Notes: generated from the letters alone by a model not told the origin. Positions 48,301-54,908 are shown, counted from the stretch's first letter. The stretch: 64,000 nucleotides of DNA from Verrucomicrobiaceae bacterium UBA2429 (GCA_002343505.1 DDQZ01000105.1:49986-113985), one strand, 5' to 3'. Translations and numbers: made by a program.

Positions 48301-49150
48301 CAACACCGGCAGCCTGACACTGACCAGTGCCAGCGGCATGAGGGGAGACCTCGTCATCAGCGGCGGCAGCGTCATCCTCGGTGCGGCGGGCTCCGTCAAC
48401 GAGGCGCGCAGCATCCAGATCGGCGCGGGCAGCGTCTTTGACGTCAGCGCTGTGACCGGCGGCTACAGCTACGACGGCCGCATCAGCGGCGGCGGCGTGG
48501 GAGCGCTGAGGGCGGACAACGGCAGCCGCGCGCAGATTCTGGGCAGCATCACCGTCACCGACAACGTGGGCACTATCGCGCGGCAGGGCAGCATCAGCCC
48601 CGGCAACTCGGCCGGGCACCTGTATGTGAGCGGTGATCTCACACTGGGCGGCGGTCTCTGGGGCACGAGCACGAAGACCGAGCGCCTGACCCTGGAGCTG
48701 TCCGCGCCGACCTCGACCCTGGCGGCGCTGGGCTGGGACGGCAGCAGCGTGGCCGACTGGCTGGAAAACAGCTCGCCTGACGTGCTCAACGGGCTGGCGG
48801 GCGACCTCAGCGGGCACGACTATGTGAACGTGGGCGGGGATCTGACGCTCAACGAGCACGGCGGCATCGGAGTGACGCTCATCAACGGCTACCAGCCGCA
48901 GTATGGGGACGTGTTCAACCTGCTGGACTGGACGAGCGTGAGCGTGGGCGGCTTTGACGCGGGGCCGACACCGCGCAGCGGCGGGGAGGTGGGTTACGAC
49001 CTGAACCTTCCCGACCTGACAGCCTTCCAGCTCACCTGGCACACGGACCTGTTCGCCGACTACGGCGTGATCTTTGTGGTGCCGGAGCCGGGCCGCATGA
49101 TGCTCCTGTTCTTCGGCCTCACGGGCCTGTTCCTCAGGCGCAGGCGTTGA
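36389..49150 (+). CDS. Giant autotransporter-associated beta-strand repeat protein with PEP-CTERM anchor (4253 aa)
   Basis: 4253 residues from ATG 36389, one uninterrupted frame. A long signal region ends with a hydrophobic segment (LHVALVLSVLPFMAPAQ, ~21-37). The body is Gly/Asn/Thr-rich and holds at least a dozen autotransporter-associated beta-strand repeats of the form 'LxKxGxGxLxLxGxNTYTGxTxVxxGxLxLG' (for example near residues 170, 660, 1235, 1390, 1515, 2795 and 3880). These stack as a right-handed beta-helix. The C terminus is a PEP-CTERM sorting signal: PEP at 4232-4234, a hydrophobic helix (MMLLFFGLTGLFL) and RRRR. There is no autotransporter barrel. The protein is probably exported, processed by an exosortase encoded elsewhere and displayed on the surface as a long fibre or matrix protein. 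It follows a sensor operon. Confidence 0.9.
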   Translation: MKIKENNCRQNSFLTSKTWGLHVALVLSVLPFMAPAQTEWLPFTGDVHSWQTTANWSTGVIPSGMSESVLFGFSPYQNQVITLDADVTLGSLIFANQAKSFLLSSNTLTMDNGDNGSLLSNTGAATNVITSNIVFADGVSNTVAVGDGRLVLTGIISGSNELTKTGDGMLILAGAVSNTYTGVITLNGGITLARPQGNNLLMLGTTGAGTVVNAGATFASGNDFSGGAGLQTTEGWGTINEAFTITGDGYLRQGAIRKMTGREQDTIGGTVTLDGNARLHADYGTLALSGAVAIGANTLTATGAGGFISLSSSSVAGSGDIVHYGLAGFRLQGNSNTYTGTIKSNLGEIRADTGDTTTGNNPYDTIAALDLRNSLLRLNYPNAAGTAPNVADSRFSTTAPISMRSSQINIENASFSGTSTNFFDYAVAQTFGTTTMHSGANYINFRSADAGSVTMTFTDLLNPNPGTTLEFQIDSLSGGAAHNLGVTGSKHRILNTALEGGAGVPFLGGWARTSGGQSTTSLMEFVKYVLGSGYTMLASGDYATNTAEGTWASGQNVKITTTATTTLTADRTVQSLNLQSTTARTLTGNPGTTLEIESGGLISQGATHVISVPFLTAGAGGDHVLYLHTPSSNIIRSIITDNGGNPVSLVKDDGGTVSFLGNNTYTGTTFLNEGMFRDIIGARNLTALGSGNFNMAGGAIGQSAYETDRDFTRALGTGAGDVQLTGGGGGGGGSVGFSAYGAPIDINFGGSGATVVWGSPTFNPGIFTLNGGSATHVATLVNDLDLGGEQRYIRLDGGSSAGNRAVMGTISGDITNGGIVKRGGGVLFFDGAQSYTDSTIIHEGELWLRNGTGTAGANVIGNDIMIGAASRLKIDAPSSIGSRQSIIMQNQDDNSASAIAFGPGYGNGSDILFHSIISANGSSIPQTGAYDITLANQQRGNDRRNRVAVQLSGNHVFTTDVMAQIKAVAPDVQAWLGADTGNGTYAGSTIPATGRDKTGGVEAFRLGSGGGTLTIANENVLDGAFPLIVGAEDQTGRTNIGGVVFLPKAQNYSGIISQTDGTPLDAGNLIGAGGILVVGQNGALNSANNNISLRAGELRLGVDSANSFLGGVDSQYAARNVITKSANSVLRLQPITGASNGVLKLNQFLMRMDAADRTFSLNSIGTHYTQTVFDGDGVLENGTTARSAFFNVGNDNSFQSGVGVLVFNGALSQTGTGAVSLQKRQGGVLVLAGDNTYNGTTNVQQGRLVLAHTGAAGNAGTTINMNTNNDRRSDLEFRLDGAGPFVFDNVINTTGGNDGSTRVITVGSKNGSSSNQVVQVPTLTIGHSGAFTVNGSGSSAVFLDGFNGYQFEITGTLNLNRDIVLRTRGAFTTISGVVAGAAANDLEKSEQGTLWLSGDNTYAGNTTVSNGYLVLGHDNALGTASTDVVFRNTAFTQILASGARTISRNFINTATGSTQTLGGLDAGAKTFSGNINLSTRGISLTAASGGDTTFTGTVSGAQGVTKTGDGNVILAPASGTGNTYTGVTSVSSGVLVGLAQAVSGSPFGENNAFNVANGTLALQGGGGATTTSTTGALTVDGGNATVAVNAPAGATTFTFGSLSRANNATLVLKGGSTNLGGATTEMVSFTAAPTLTNGIIGPWAVIGGPGLSDNSGHYAGFTGGNVVTATYSGTGDLDGLTSASDVWDAGATASTLTGNRSAHAFRASADVALGGNTLFLGFSGQAGIILNNGADISGGTLSLGTNVLSIYTDDAAVSTLGATVTNFRGNTNNTLSTGLIKFGPGNLEISAQQSFQGNVQVNQGTLSFSAANLAPTFENLNAVIGSEVVIRPGATVSLNGFDQEFGNLSGSVVVSPVLNTAGTLELGAATLTVGRNTGDRTFSGQITGGAGSRLVKVGGSRLILDNWDPARPNSLGTLEVLQGPVQSRLNDNSWAQAIGFANSIPASTEILLRGGEFEAYVNGDSTSNFQFIPLGHSISARDGNSVLDTNRWQGGGTNKILGFNNLTVDKNILTITGGNAIYPRFDGTFTMTANSRLQIDAPLLINGSITGHYALTKTGGSNLEIGGSNNGWDGGTVLHDGLLLFGSRVPEVSERYMAGTNLFSYSATANLGTRDIVVNRSTAARFTAPSNVLKDDGQRVLLFGSDGAGLPRVDIGVDAPLTDYSLRSTSKGALTIGLNDGFYTHAIDQSLIGDGRWGLGAWATTFYTASTLGYGVDNLYRFAGVNGVLGITQSHALSGPAGLQVGTAQVTQGFAINSGNGQARLYGDQGYTGNTLVFRNREAGSVQNFLEILGDSASPVFDVYGRLMARGAGRFTNDAGVQVNTVNLHPGSILRLDYAMDVNDTIMISRLENSNLGLESTENKWGDSTPMLLNGATLNLVSSSGRVNRETIGVLSVKGGAAVLLERNGTNGQIILETPSITRVGQATFDVRENADELGRVDLQSQKFFINNGSSMEDAQGLLPVWMINPTRNTFLTYNEDLGVQNAAFTSSTTTAGTGAAFLGGLTSASVASYGVGTGDATLAGTVDVHALRISHEAASNDTVLTGGQINIHSGGLIVDNRDNARVNFDTTNVFFGDGTTPVEGIIYSDQNNITTRMGGVVTAANLTMHGAGNLQLTNTANAISGNIQMNGGRLFLDGVGTAGTGASITLTGNYLQNNDGNQMPELLLRTLNANGAWTNGIIVAEHTPYVRVLGQSLDGTSLTSVRNQTLPGLMIEGTNTQQGTTFIFGTTSNTNNANNYNLIVSGATTLGGSAPVGFRIERGGTNIQGGGGFMTLAGAVTGTAPVIKSGDGYLVLQADNTGLSSPVTLNRGIIRGQGNNANNFFGTGDYTLNFGTVEILHNNAGTYFNASGQDIFVNGAASINSNRNGGSNAANYTIGVNNGDNTIVTSNGASLRLNAASFGDDFYLESRLIINDSAAWFQDNTEVWFRDQLVGGGRLTRTGIWHTYFDNTVPNDNWSGTLDLQAGTVRVLRSETTLGGVGSSIILNPAAQLSVRTVANLGTGNGITQLRTTSATSLPVLGIALGTEFTALRAHYNGLTATGTRNGVLAMDAGQSVSVDPDMANFQNGNWFFGGATGSGTLAANSVAPWGPGGNKFLIGGGSGTITLSPTAGSAQFAGSNQMIIGSALNVFGYSTVVFNANGNNTYDGGTLVTVSRNMDGGYRGMALSIQGGRATDTTYRTPLGSGLVDVFGEVRIEQANGTARNADNANANAWVFHPGSRIRFDNDAPFATAGTEGRWADNVPIALNTTVLEMFGDGATHPYNTETVGAISVAGGSEVVVRRRGAFLAEIIAGDLTRVGNGTLMVTGMDNTTNTISGLGSTAATTAMRLLVANGASLMNNGMVDPWIIGRIGGHFLRYDAAGGFQPLTTANTPNYIVSTATTIDGAVLPLNDGTEILGLEATGAVTLGANLDVHALRVSRQINASINKSADGSFSSITIRSGGLNFADTGGTNRSPTINADLFFGLNGTGDAYVFSDGTTGQINGKIHASNFIKSGPAEVYIRSNQPQFTGNWIVNGGALRFTTPGGQSSGEVILNGSRMNDRDNTFNLTEVRYNFNSGSPDLFTWTGGKITGYNLNRIYAITANDRLQQIPAVDLRTTNTVAGTGQEGLMIFLLDGARSTVRTGTVTLHDHYQVQVESNTYGTGSTSGFQFGSGTGVGGLNNQGLFDLRKVGDGVLTLGDNSLSFTGSRSITIGEGAVRVLHGGAFGGAGNTGNIEQGGALEIAAAGWAPSATLVQQPGSMERWAVDGARSGNVTLPSGVHWQIMHNQTGTQTVTLDGGSIMGYTPRDWDHVGVIHSLGSGVTIHLASNSFLGQPFVSSNNSIWDQARIYDIGKINQTTASNPNDPGLRGSYLQIDGVITGPGGLTKLGQDMIVLNGANTYAGATSVENGILQIGRNNTLPVGTDLSTETSSGMFDLNGYNQEVASLSGDHGSVNNGAFDLNTLTLNQSASTIYGGQINGNVSVVKSNTGSLTLTSASGMRGDLVISGGSVILGAAGSVNEARSIQIGAGSVFDVSAVTGGYSYDGRISGGGVGALRADNGSRAQILGSITVTDNVGTIARQGSISPGNSAGHLYVSGDLTLGGGLWGTSTKTERLTLELSAPTSTLAALGWDGSSVADWLENSSPDVLNGLAGDLSGHDYVNVGGDLTLNEHGGIGVTLINGYQPQYGDVFNLLDWTSVSVGGFDAGPTPRSGGEVGYDLNLPDLTAFQLTWHTDLFADYGVIFVVPEPGRMMLLFFGLTGLFLRRRR

Positions 49151-49168
49151 TCGTTTATTTCTGGATGC

Positions 49169-49209
49169 ACACCACGGCGGATTGCTTCTGCCGTGGTGTT
49201 TTCATTTTT
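49169..49209. terminator. Hairpin terminator between convergent genes
   Basis: A ten-base perfect stem (ACACCACGGC at 49169-49178 with GCCGTGGTGT at 49190-49199), an 11-base loop, then TTTTCATTTTTG on the plus strand. It lies 19 bp after the stop of the giant gene. On the opposite strand the stem is preceded by A-rich sequence and lies just beyond the kinase stop, so it can serve both convergent genes. Confidence 0.8.
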
Positions 49210-50743
49210 GCGCTTTTCTCATCCGCCGCTGAGGCGCGGACTTTGCGGGGCGCTTGTCATTTTGTCTCAACGAGTCTTTCTCAGAGGGGCGGAAACGGCA
49301 GCGGACCACTGTTTCCCAGCCCGGGGCGCTGTCTATGCTGAGATTGGCGCCGATGATGTTCGCGCGGTGGCGCATGACTCTAAGGCCAATGCCATCCGAT
49401 TTTGGATGGGAAGGATCGAATCCGATGCCGCGGTCGCGCACCTCAAGAATGCATCCGCCTTCGTGCCGGCGGAGGGTGATTTTGACAAGATCCGTCCTGG
49501 AGTGCCTGACGGCGTTGCTCACCGCCTCCTGGGCGATGCGGTAGATGTGTGTCTCCTGCGCGGGGTCGCTCACACGCACAGAGGAATCTATGTCAGTGGC
49601 GCAGTGGATTTGTCCGGCGGCATTGACATGCTCGGCCAGCAATTTCAAACCTCCCGCCAGGCCGCGGTTTTTGACCGCGGCTGGTGAGAGGCCGTGGGAG
49701 ATGCGCCGCGCCTCATGAACCGTCTCCCTCAGGATTTCATACACGCGCGCCCCATCTTTTTTTTGCTGGCCTTCGAGTCCGGCGACAAGCATCTCCAGCA
49801 GGGTGGCCGCTCCGGTGAGCATCTGGCCAAGGCCGTCGTGGAGGTCGTTGCCGATGCGGGTCTGCTCGTCCTCGACGATGCGCACCAGTTCGGACTCCAG
49901 CCTCATGCGCTCGGTGACATCCACAGCGGTGGTGACAAAACCGCCCGGAGAGCCGTCCGGGCGGCGCAGCAGGGAGGTCTGAGTCTCGGCATGACAGACG
50001 CTGCCGTCCTTGCGGATGAAGCGGAAGGGGTCCGCAACACGCTCCACCTCGCCGCTGATGAGCTGCTCCATGCGCTCTCGCACCAGGTCAGCCTGGGAGG
50101 GATCCAGATGGAATAGCCGCCATAGTTCCTGCCCGCTTACTTCAGCCGCGGAGAAGCCGGAGATGCGTTCTGCGGCGCGATTCATGCCGGTGACCACGCC
50201 ATTCTCATCAAGAATCACGATCATGACGCTGGCGTCGCGGATGAGAGCCTCGTAAAACTGGTTCTTTTCCCACAGATCCTGAAGCGCCTGCTTCTGCGCT
50301 GTCACATCCGTCATTACCATGACACCGCCGTCCAGACCTCCCGCCTCATCCATGAAAAAAGTCGGTGAGACCTGGGTGCAGAGGATCTCTCCCCGTTTTG
50401 TGACGAGTTCCATCTCAAGAGTGGTCCTCCTTCGGGTGTTCCGTGCCGCTTCCTGGAGCTGACCGGAGACCAAGCCGCGCGTGGGGACGGAGCAAAGCTC
50501 GATTATTCCGGCTCCAACCAGGGCGTCTTTTTTTCTGCCGACCAGTTTGACGAAAGTGCGGTTGACTCCTGTGATGACCATGCCGCGGTCCACAAAGACC
50601 ACCCCGGCTGTGTTGTTCTCAAAAAGGCCCCGGTAATGCGCGGCGGCTCTCCTTGCTTCCAGTTCGCGCTTCTCCCCGGCCGCATGCGCCGCATTGCCGG
50701 AGGCCTTTTTGACTTCGGATTGATTGTGTTCTGTCCGCCTCAT
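49202..50743 (-). CDS. Cytoplasmic PAS-PAS sensor histidine kinase (HisKA_3)
   Basis: 513 residues; ATG 50743 overlaps the deformylase stop (ATGA). There is no membrane helix. Residues ~35-150 and ~160-285 are two PAS domains (YRGLFENNTAGVVFVDRGMV; YEALIRDASVMIVILDENGVV), the second with a PAC-like tail (GGFVTTAVDVTERMRLESEL). HisKA_3 follows with phospho-acceptor His302 in GNDLHDGLGQML, then the ATPase domain (YRIAQEAVSNAVRHSRTD, VRDRGIGFDPSHPKSDGIGL). The C-terminal ~25 residues are a basic tail. It would phosphorylate a LuxR-type regulator, none of which adjoins it. The 35498 gene product, encoded beyond the giant gene, is one candidate partner in the window. Confidence 0.87.
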   Translation of the reverse strand: MRRTEHNQSEVKKASGNAAHAAGEKRELEARRAAAHYRGLFENNTAGVVFVDRGMVITGVNRTFVKLVGRKKDALVGAGIIELCSVPTRGLVSGQLQEAARNTRRRTTLEMELVTKRGEILCTQVSPTFFMDEAGGLDGGVMVMTDVTAQKQALQDLWEKNQFYEALIRDASVMIVILDENGVVTGMNRAAERISGFSAAEVSGQELWRLFHLDPSQADLVRERMEQLISGEVERVADPFRFIRKDGSVCHAETQTSLLRRPDGSPGGFVTTAVDVTERMRLESELVRIVEDEQTRIGNDLHDGLGQMLTGAATLLEMLVAGLEGQQKKDGARVYEILRETVHEARRISHGLSPAAVKNRGLAGGLKLLAEHVNAAGQIHCATDIDSSVRVSDPAQETHIYRIAQEAVSNAVRHSRTDLVKITLRRHEGGCILEVRDRGIGFDPSHPKSDGIGLRVMRHRANIIGANLSIDSAPGWETVVRCRFRPSEKDSLRQNDKRPAKSAPQRRMRKAQK

Positions 50744-51306
50744 GCTTCGTCATCCTCTGCCCACTCCTCCATGAGTCGGGCCAGCTTGCGTTTCAGCCCC
50801 ACCTTGGCGGCGGCGGACATGCGGTCTATGAAAAGCACGCCGTTGAGGTGGTCGGTCTCATGCTGGAAAGCGCGCGCGAGCAGGCCGTCGGTCTCCCAGG
50901 TCTGTGTTGCTCCGTCCAAGGTCTGGAAAGTGACTTTGAGTGACGCGCTGCGGCGGATGTCGCCGCGCAGGCGGGGAAAGCTCAGGCAGCCTTCCTCGTC
51001 GGTCTCCTTGTCTTTGCCGGGTTCGAGCACAGGATTGAGAAAAATGACCGGCATGCGCGCGGACATGTCCGCCGGCTCGCCATTGACGCGCAGAAAGCTG
51101 ACGCATTTGGGATTGTGTGAAACATCTATGACCGCGAGTTGCACATCCTGGCCGACTTGCGGAGCGGCCAAGCCAACGCCGTTGGCGGCGCGCATCGTCT
51201 CGATCATGTCCGCCGCTAGTCGGCGCACCTCCGGCGTGACTTCTGTGACGGGGCGGCATTTCGCGCGCAGGACGGGGTCTGGATAGCGGACGATTTTCAG
51301 GGGCAT
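50740..51306 (-). CDS. def: Peptide deformylase
   Basis: 188 residues from ATG 51306. All three family motifs are intact: GVGLAAPQVG (43-52), EEGCLSFP (104-111) with the metal-binding Cys107, and QHETDHLNGVLF (148-159) carrying the HExxH metal site and catalytic Glu. The enzyme removes the formyl group from the N-terminal methionine of new proteins at the ribosome. Unusually, the usual partner fmt is absent, and the stop codon overlaps the start of a sensor kinase gene. The gene is divergent from the PQQ-like gene. Confidence 0.95.
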   Translation of the reverse strand: MPLKIVRYPDPVLRAKCRPVTEVTPEVRRLAADMIETMRAANGVGLAAPQVGQDVQLAVIDVSHNPKCVSFLRVNGEPADMSARMPVIFLNPVLEPGKDKETDEEGCLSFPRLRGDIRRSASLKVTFQTLDGATQTWETDGLLARAFQHETDHLNGVLFIDRMSAAAKVGLKRKLARLMEEWAEDDEA

Positions 51307-51421
51307 GACAAAACAGGACGCCCAGTGGTAGCAGCATCGCGCGCGCGGTTCACGCTCTTTCTTGAAGGCATCTCGGCGCGAGAGCTTTCAGGTGTTTCGC
51401 GCGTTATTTGCTGCCGCCGCC

Positions 51422-54145
51422 ATGCACCGCCTCATTGGTCTATTCCTCGCCGCCAGCACAATTCACGCCGCCGACTGGCCGGTGTGGCGTTACGACGCTG
51501 GACGCACCGCCTTCTCACCGCAGGCCATGCCGGAAAATCCCGCGCTGCTTTGGTCCCGCGAGCTGCCTCCGCTGCGCCCGGCTTACAAAGACCCGCGCCT
51601 TCAGTTCGATGGCGGCTACGAGCCGGTGTGCGCGGGAGGCAGGCTCATCCTGGGCAGTTCGCGCGAGGATTGCGTCATGGCATATGACACCGAGACCGGG
51701 GCCGAATTGTGGCGCGTCCTGGCCGGCGGCCCGGTGCGCTGCGCACCCGTCATCGTTGACGAACTTGTCATCTTCGGCGCGGACGATGGCGTGGTGCGCT
51801 GCGTGCGAGTGGAGGATGGCGCGCAGGTCTGGACAAAACGCGCCGTGCCTTCAGGCCGCATGCTGCTGGGTAATCAACGCCTTATTTCCGCCTGGCCGGT
51901 GCGCGGCGGGCCAGTGGCAGAGGACGGGCGCGTCTATTTTGCTGCGGGCGTCTGGCCGCTGGAGGGGGTCTTTGTCTTTTGCTGGGATGCGGCCACTGGG
52001 GACGAAATTTGGTGCAACGATCGCTGCTCCTACCTGTATGGCATCCACCCGCACGACACTCAGGCCATGGGCGGCCTGGCGCCGCAAGGCTACTTGCTGG
52101 TGGATGGCGGGGATCTCGTGGTGCCGTGCAGCAACGCCTACCCGGCGCGGCTCGACCTGAAAACCGGCGCGCTCAAGCAGTTCGAGCTGCCCTCCGCCGG
52201 GCGGCTCACCGGCGGCTGGTTCGCCTCCACACCGGCGGAAAAGAAGGCCTTCCGTCTGCAACGCTGGGGCCTGCTCATTGACAGCGGGGTGAATGCCAAG
52301 CGCCATGAGGACAAGCCGCGCGCCGAGGGCATCGCGGGCATCCGCCGCAGTCTTCACGCCGCAGGCAGGGAGGCGGGATTCGACTCGCTGAAGCTGCCTG
52401 GACTCGCAGGCAGGGTCCACAGCGCCATCGTGGCCGATGAAAAATGCTTCGTCGTCACCGAGGATGGCATCCTGCACGCCTATGGCACGCTCCAAGGCGA
52501 GGCGAGGCACTGGAAGCGCGAGATCAGCGTCCAGACTGCCGGAGAGGCGCTTGCAAAAAAATGCCTCGCCGCCGCCGGCACGGAGCGTGGCTATGCACTT
52601 ATGATCGGCCCGAATGAACCCGGCTTGATCGAGTCCTTGATTCTCAACAGCCACCTCCACTTGATCATCCTTGCCACAGATGCGGCGGCGCATTACCGGC
52701 TCAATGAAGCCGGACTTTACGGCGAGCGCGCCTCAGTCGTGGACATCCACGCTGTCGCGCAACCCGGAGCGCTGCCGCCTTACTTCGCCGATGTCATCTT
52801 TGCCCTGGAGGGCGGTCAAGAAGACTTCCTGCGCACGCTGCGGCCCGGCAGCGGCAGGGTCATCGGTCCCGGTGGGGAGGTCATCCACACGCGCGGGCCA
52901 TTGCAAGGGGCCAGCGACTACCTCGCCGACTGGCAGCCGAGCCAGGACGCGCTCGTGCGGGCGCCGCTCGGCGTCTTGTGGTTTGACGACGCGCTCAGCC
53001 ACTTCAAACGCTCGCCGCAGCCGAAGATCATCGGCGGAGTCATGATCACCAGCGACAAGGACTGGCTCGACGCGTCGAACCGCAAAGGCAAAGTGGACTA
53101 CCGCCTCCAGGCCCCCGTGTTCAGCGACATCTACACCGGCCGTGTTCTCGATGAATACGAGGCGCCGGAGCTGCGCGCCAAACACGGCACCGTGGACATG
53201 GAAAGCATCCAGCCAGCCCAATACCGCCCGCCCACCCAGAAGGACGACTGGAAGCCCGGCGCGCCCCAGCCCGGCATGAGGATCAGCCCGCTCACCGGAC
53301 TGGAGGAGCCGCGCGTCTTCCCGAAGAGCTACGGCTGCGACGGCGGCTTCGATTACGGCGGCATCTACACCTTCCGCAGCGGCACGGCCGCCTTTTACGA
53401 CAAGAAAATCGAAAGCGGCACCATCCACATCAGCGGCCCGCGCAGCGGCTGCACGAACAGTGTCGTGCCCGCCGGCGGCATCCTGAACGTGCCCTATTAT
53501 TACGAGGGCTGCACCTGCTCCTACCCGCTGCCCGTGGCGCTCGCCCTCACCAGCATGGACGAGCGCTTTGAGCAATGGGCCACCTGGGGCGCTCAGTCCA
53601 AGGACGAACTGCGCGGAAAGATCGAGCGCATCGGCCTAAACCTCGGCGCGCCGGGCGACCGCAAAACGCGCGACGGCACCCTTTGGCTCGACCACCCGAA
53701 TGTCGGCGGCCCCTCTCCCGAAATCGAAGTCGAGACTGAACCGGCAACGCCGGAGACGTTTTACCGCCATTCCCTCTGGATGGCAGGCGGTGAAGGCTGG
53801 CCCTGGGTGGCCTCAAGTGGCATGAAAGACTTGAGCCGTCTCACACTGCGCGGGCTTAAACCCGGAACCTATGTAGTGCGTCTCACCTTTGCCTGCCCGG
53901 ACGGGGAGAAGCGCGCACTGCTTGTGTCCATCCAGGGCCGTGTTGTTGCTGAGCGCCTGGATCTTCCCGCGAGGATGAACGCCATGACTCATGTCTTTGA
54001 GAGCATCGAAGTCGGGGACGGCACCCTCACATTAAAGCTCAAAGCCCTCGAAGGCGGCACCCTGCTCTCAGGCATCGAGGTCATCCGGGAGGGATTGGGC
54101 ATTGGAAATGTGCCCGAAAACGCGCGAGCGCCCGGACGCCTGTGA
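51422..54145 (+). CDS. Secreted PQQ-like beta-propeller protein with C-terminal malectin-like domain
   Basis: 907 residues from ATG 51422, which starts the signal peptide MHRLIGLFLAASTIHAAD; 20 codons of open frame lie upstream. The first ~420 residues are PQQ-type propeller blades (DWPVWRYDAGRTAFSP, CVMAYDTETGAELWRVLAGG, VVRCVRVEDGAQVWT, VFCWDAATGDEIW). Residues ~520-740 are a second part rich in Cys and Tyr (YGCDGGFDYGGIYTFRSG, GCTNSVVPAGGILNVPYYYEGCTCSYP). Residues ~780-890 form a malectin/galactose-binding-like beta-sandwich (RHSLWMAGGEGWPW, LRGLKPGTYVVRLTFACPDG). Proteins of this shape are common and exported in Verrucomicrobia; whether PQQ is bound cannot be told. The stop overlaps the start of the next gene (TGATG). 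Confidence 0.82.
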   Translation: MHRLIGLFLAASTIHAADWPVWRYDAGRTAFSPQAMPENPALLWSRELPPLRPAYKDPRLQFDGGYEPVCAGGRLILGSSREDCVMAYDTETGAELWRVLAGGPVRCAPVIVDELVIFGADDGVVRCVRVEDGAQVWTKRAVPSGRMLLGNQRLISAWPVRGGPVAEDGRVYFAAGVWPLEGVFVFCWDAATGDEIWCNDRCSYLYGIHPHDTQAMGGLAPQGYLLVDGGDLVVPCSNAYPARLDLKTGALKQFELPSAGRLTGGWFASTPAEKKAFRLQRWGLLIDSGVNAKRHEDKPRAEGIAGIRRSLHAAGREAGFDSLKLPGLAGRVHSAIVADEKCFVVTEDGILHAYGTLQGEARHWKREISVQTAGEALAKKCLAAAGTERGYALMIGPNEPGLIESLILNSHLHLIILATDAAAHYRLNEAGLYGERASVVDIHAVAQPGALPPYFADVIFALEGGQEDFLRTLRPGSGRVIGPGGEVIHTRGPLQGASDYLADWQPSQDALVRAPLGVLWFDDALSHFKRSPQPKIIGGVMITSDKDWLDASNRKGKVDYRLQAPVFSDIYTGRVLDEYEAPELRAKHGTVDMESIQPAQYRPPTQKDDWKPGAPQPGMRISPLTGLEEPRVFPKSYGCDGGFDYGGIYTFRSGTAAFYDKKIESGTIHISGPRSGCTNSVVPAGGILNVPYYYEGCTCSYPLPVALALTSMDERFEQWATWGAQSKDELRGKIERIGLNLGAPGDRKTRDGTLWLDHPNVGGPSPEIEVETEPATPETFYRHSLWMAGGEGWPWVASSGMKDLSRLTLRGLKPGTYVVRLTFACPDGEKRALLVSIQGRVVAERLDLPARMNAMTHVFESIEVGDGTLTLKLKALEGGTLLSGIEVIREGLGIGNVPENARAPGRL

Positions 54146-54855
54146 TGAACTCACCGCTCCGTATTTTTACCGCCGCAGCCTGCCTGCTGCTACCCGCCAC
54201 CCTGACGCGGGCGCACCAGGTGCCGAGCATCACCGTCGAGGCCATGTTCGCCGCCGACCACACCTGCACCCTCCGCGTGAACCTGGACCCGCGCGTCTTC
54301 CTCAGCGCCCAGCCCGCCTCGCTGCCGCCCGTGGAGGCCGCGTGGTACCTGGAGCAGTCGGAGGAGGAGAAAAAGCAGACCCACCTTATGGCGTGGGACT
54401 ACTTGAAAAAAAACTTTCAAATCTCGTTTAGCGGCCGGTTGGCGGACTTTCCGGAGTGTGTCTTTACCGCCATTGATGGAGCCACGCTGGAACCTTTGCT
54501 GCCGGCCACGCCGGAGACACACCTGCTGGCCGTCGCCAAATCTCGCGTGCCTGACGAGGCAGGAGATTTCGTGCTGGCATTTGGTCCGGAAGCCAACGTC
54601 AGCCTCATTTTGCTCATCGGTGAGGAGGGCAGGGCAGGGCACCGCCCTCAGGTTTTGTTTCCCGGCGAAACAAGCCGGCCGCATAAAATACCGCAAGCAA
54701 CGGCTGCTGTTGAGGGAGACGCAGGAGAAACTGTATCGTCCACTGAAAGCAGTGGAAGTCAGGCAATTGCAATGGCTGGTTTGATCCTCCTCGTGCTTTT
54801 GCTTTTCACGCCGGCCATCCGTCGGAGGATCGCCAGTGGAGCACAGACCAAATGA
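54145..54855 (+). CDS. Exported protein with C-terminal membrane anchor
   Basis: 236 residues; ATG 54145 overlaps the stop of the PQQ-like gene (TGATG), so the two are translationally coupled. Signal peptide MNSPLRIFTAAACLLLPATLTRA; then a beta-rich domain (VPSITVEAMFAADHTCTLRVNLDP) with a helical insert (QSEEEKKQTHLMAWDYLKKNF). Near the end is a membrane helix (AIAMAGLILLVLLLFTPA) followed by RRR. It resembles a periplasmic domain anchored by its C terminus; it lacks the PEP motif of exosortase substrates. Its function is unknown, but coupling suggests it works with the PQQ-like protein. Confidence 0.75.
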   Translation: MNSPLRIFTAAACLLLPATLTRAHQVPSITVEAMFAADHTCTLRVNLDPRVFLSAQPASLPPVEAAWYLEQSEEEKKQTHLMAWDYLKKNFQISFSGRLADFPECVFTAIDGATLEPLLPATPETHLLAVAKSRVPDEAGDFVLAFGPEANVSLILLIGEEGRAGHRPQVLFPGETSRPHKIPQATAAVEGDAGETVSSTESSGSQAIAMAGLILLVLLLFTPAIRRRIASGAQTK

Positions 54856-54908
54856 AAGCTCAATGCACGGCATTCGGTCCGCCGGGTGCGGCTGGCGATG
54901 GATTTTTC

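Noticed and set aside
36389..49150. Repeated short motifs that might suggest a CRISPR array or satellite DNA
   Set aside because: The repeats exist at protein level (beta-strand units), vary in DNA sequence and spacing, and lie in one open frame.
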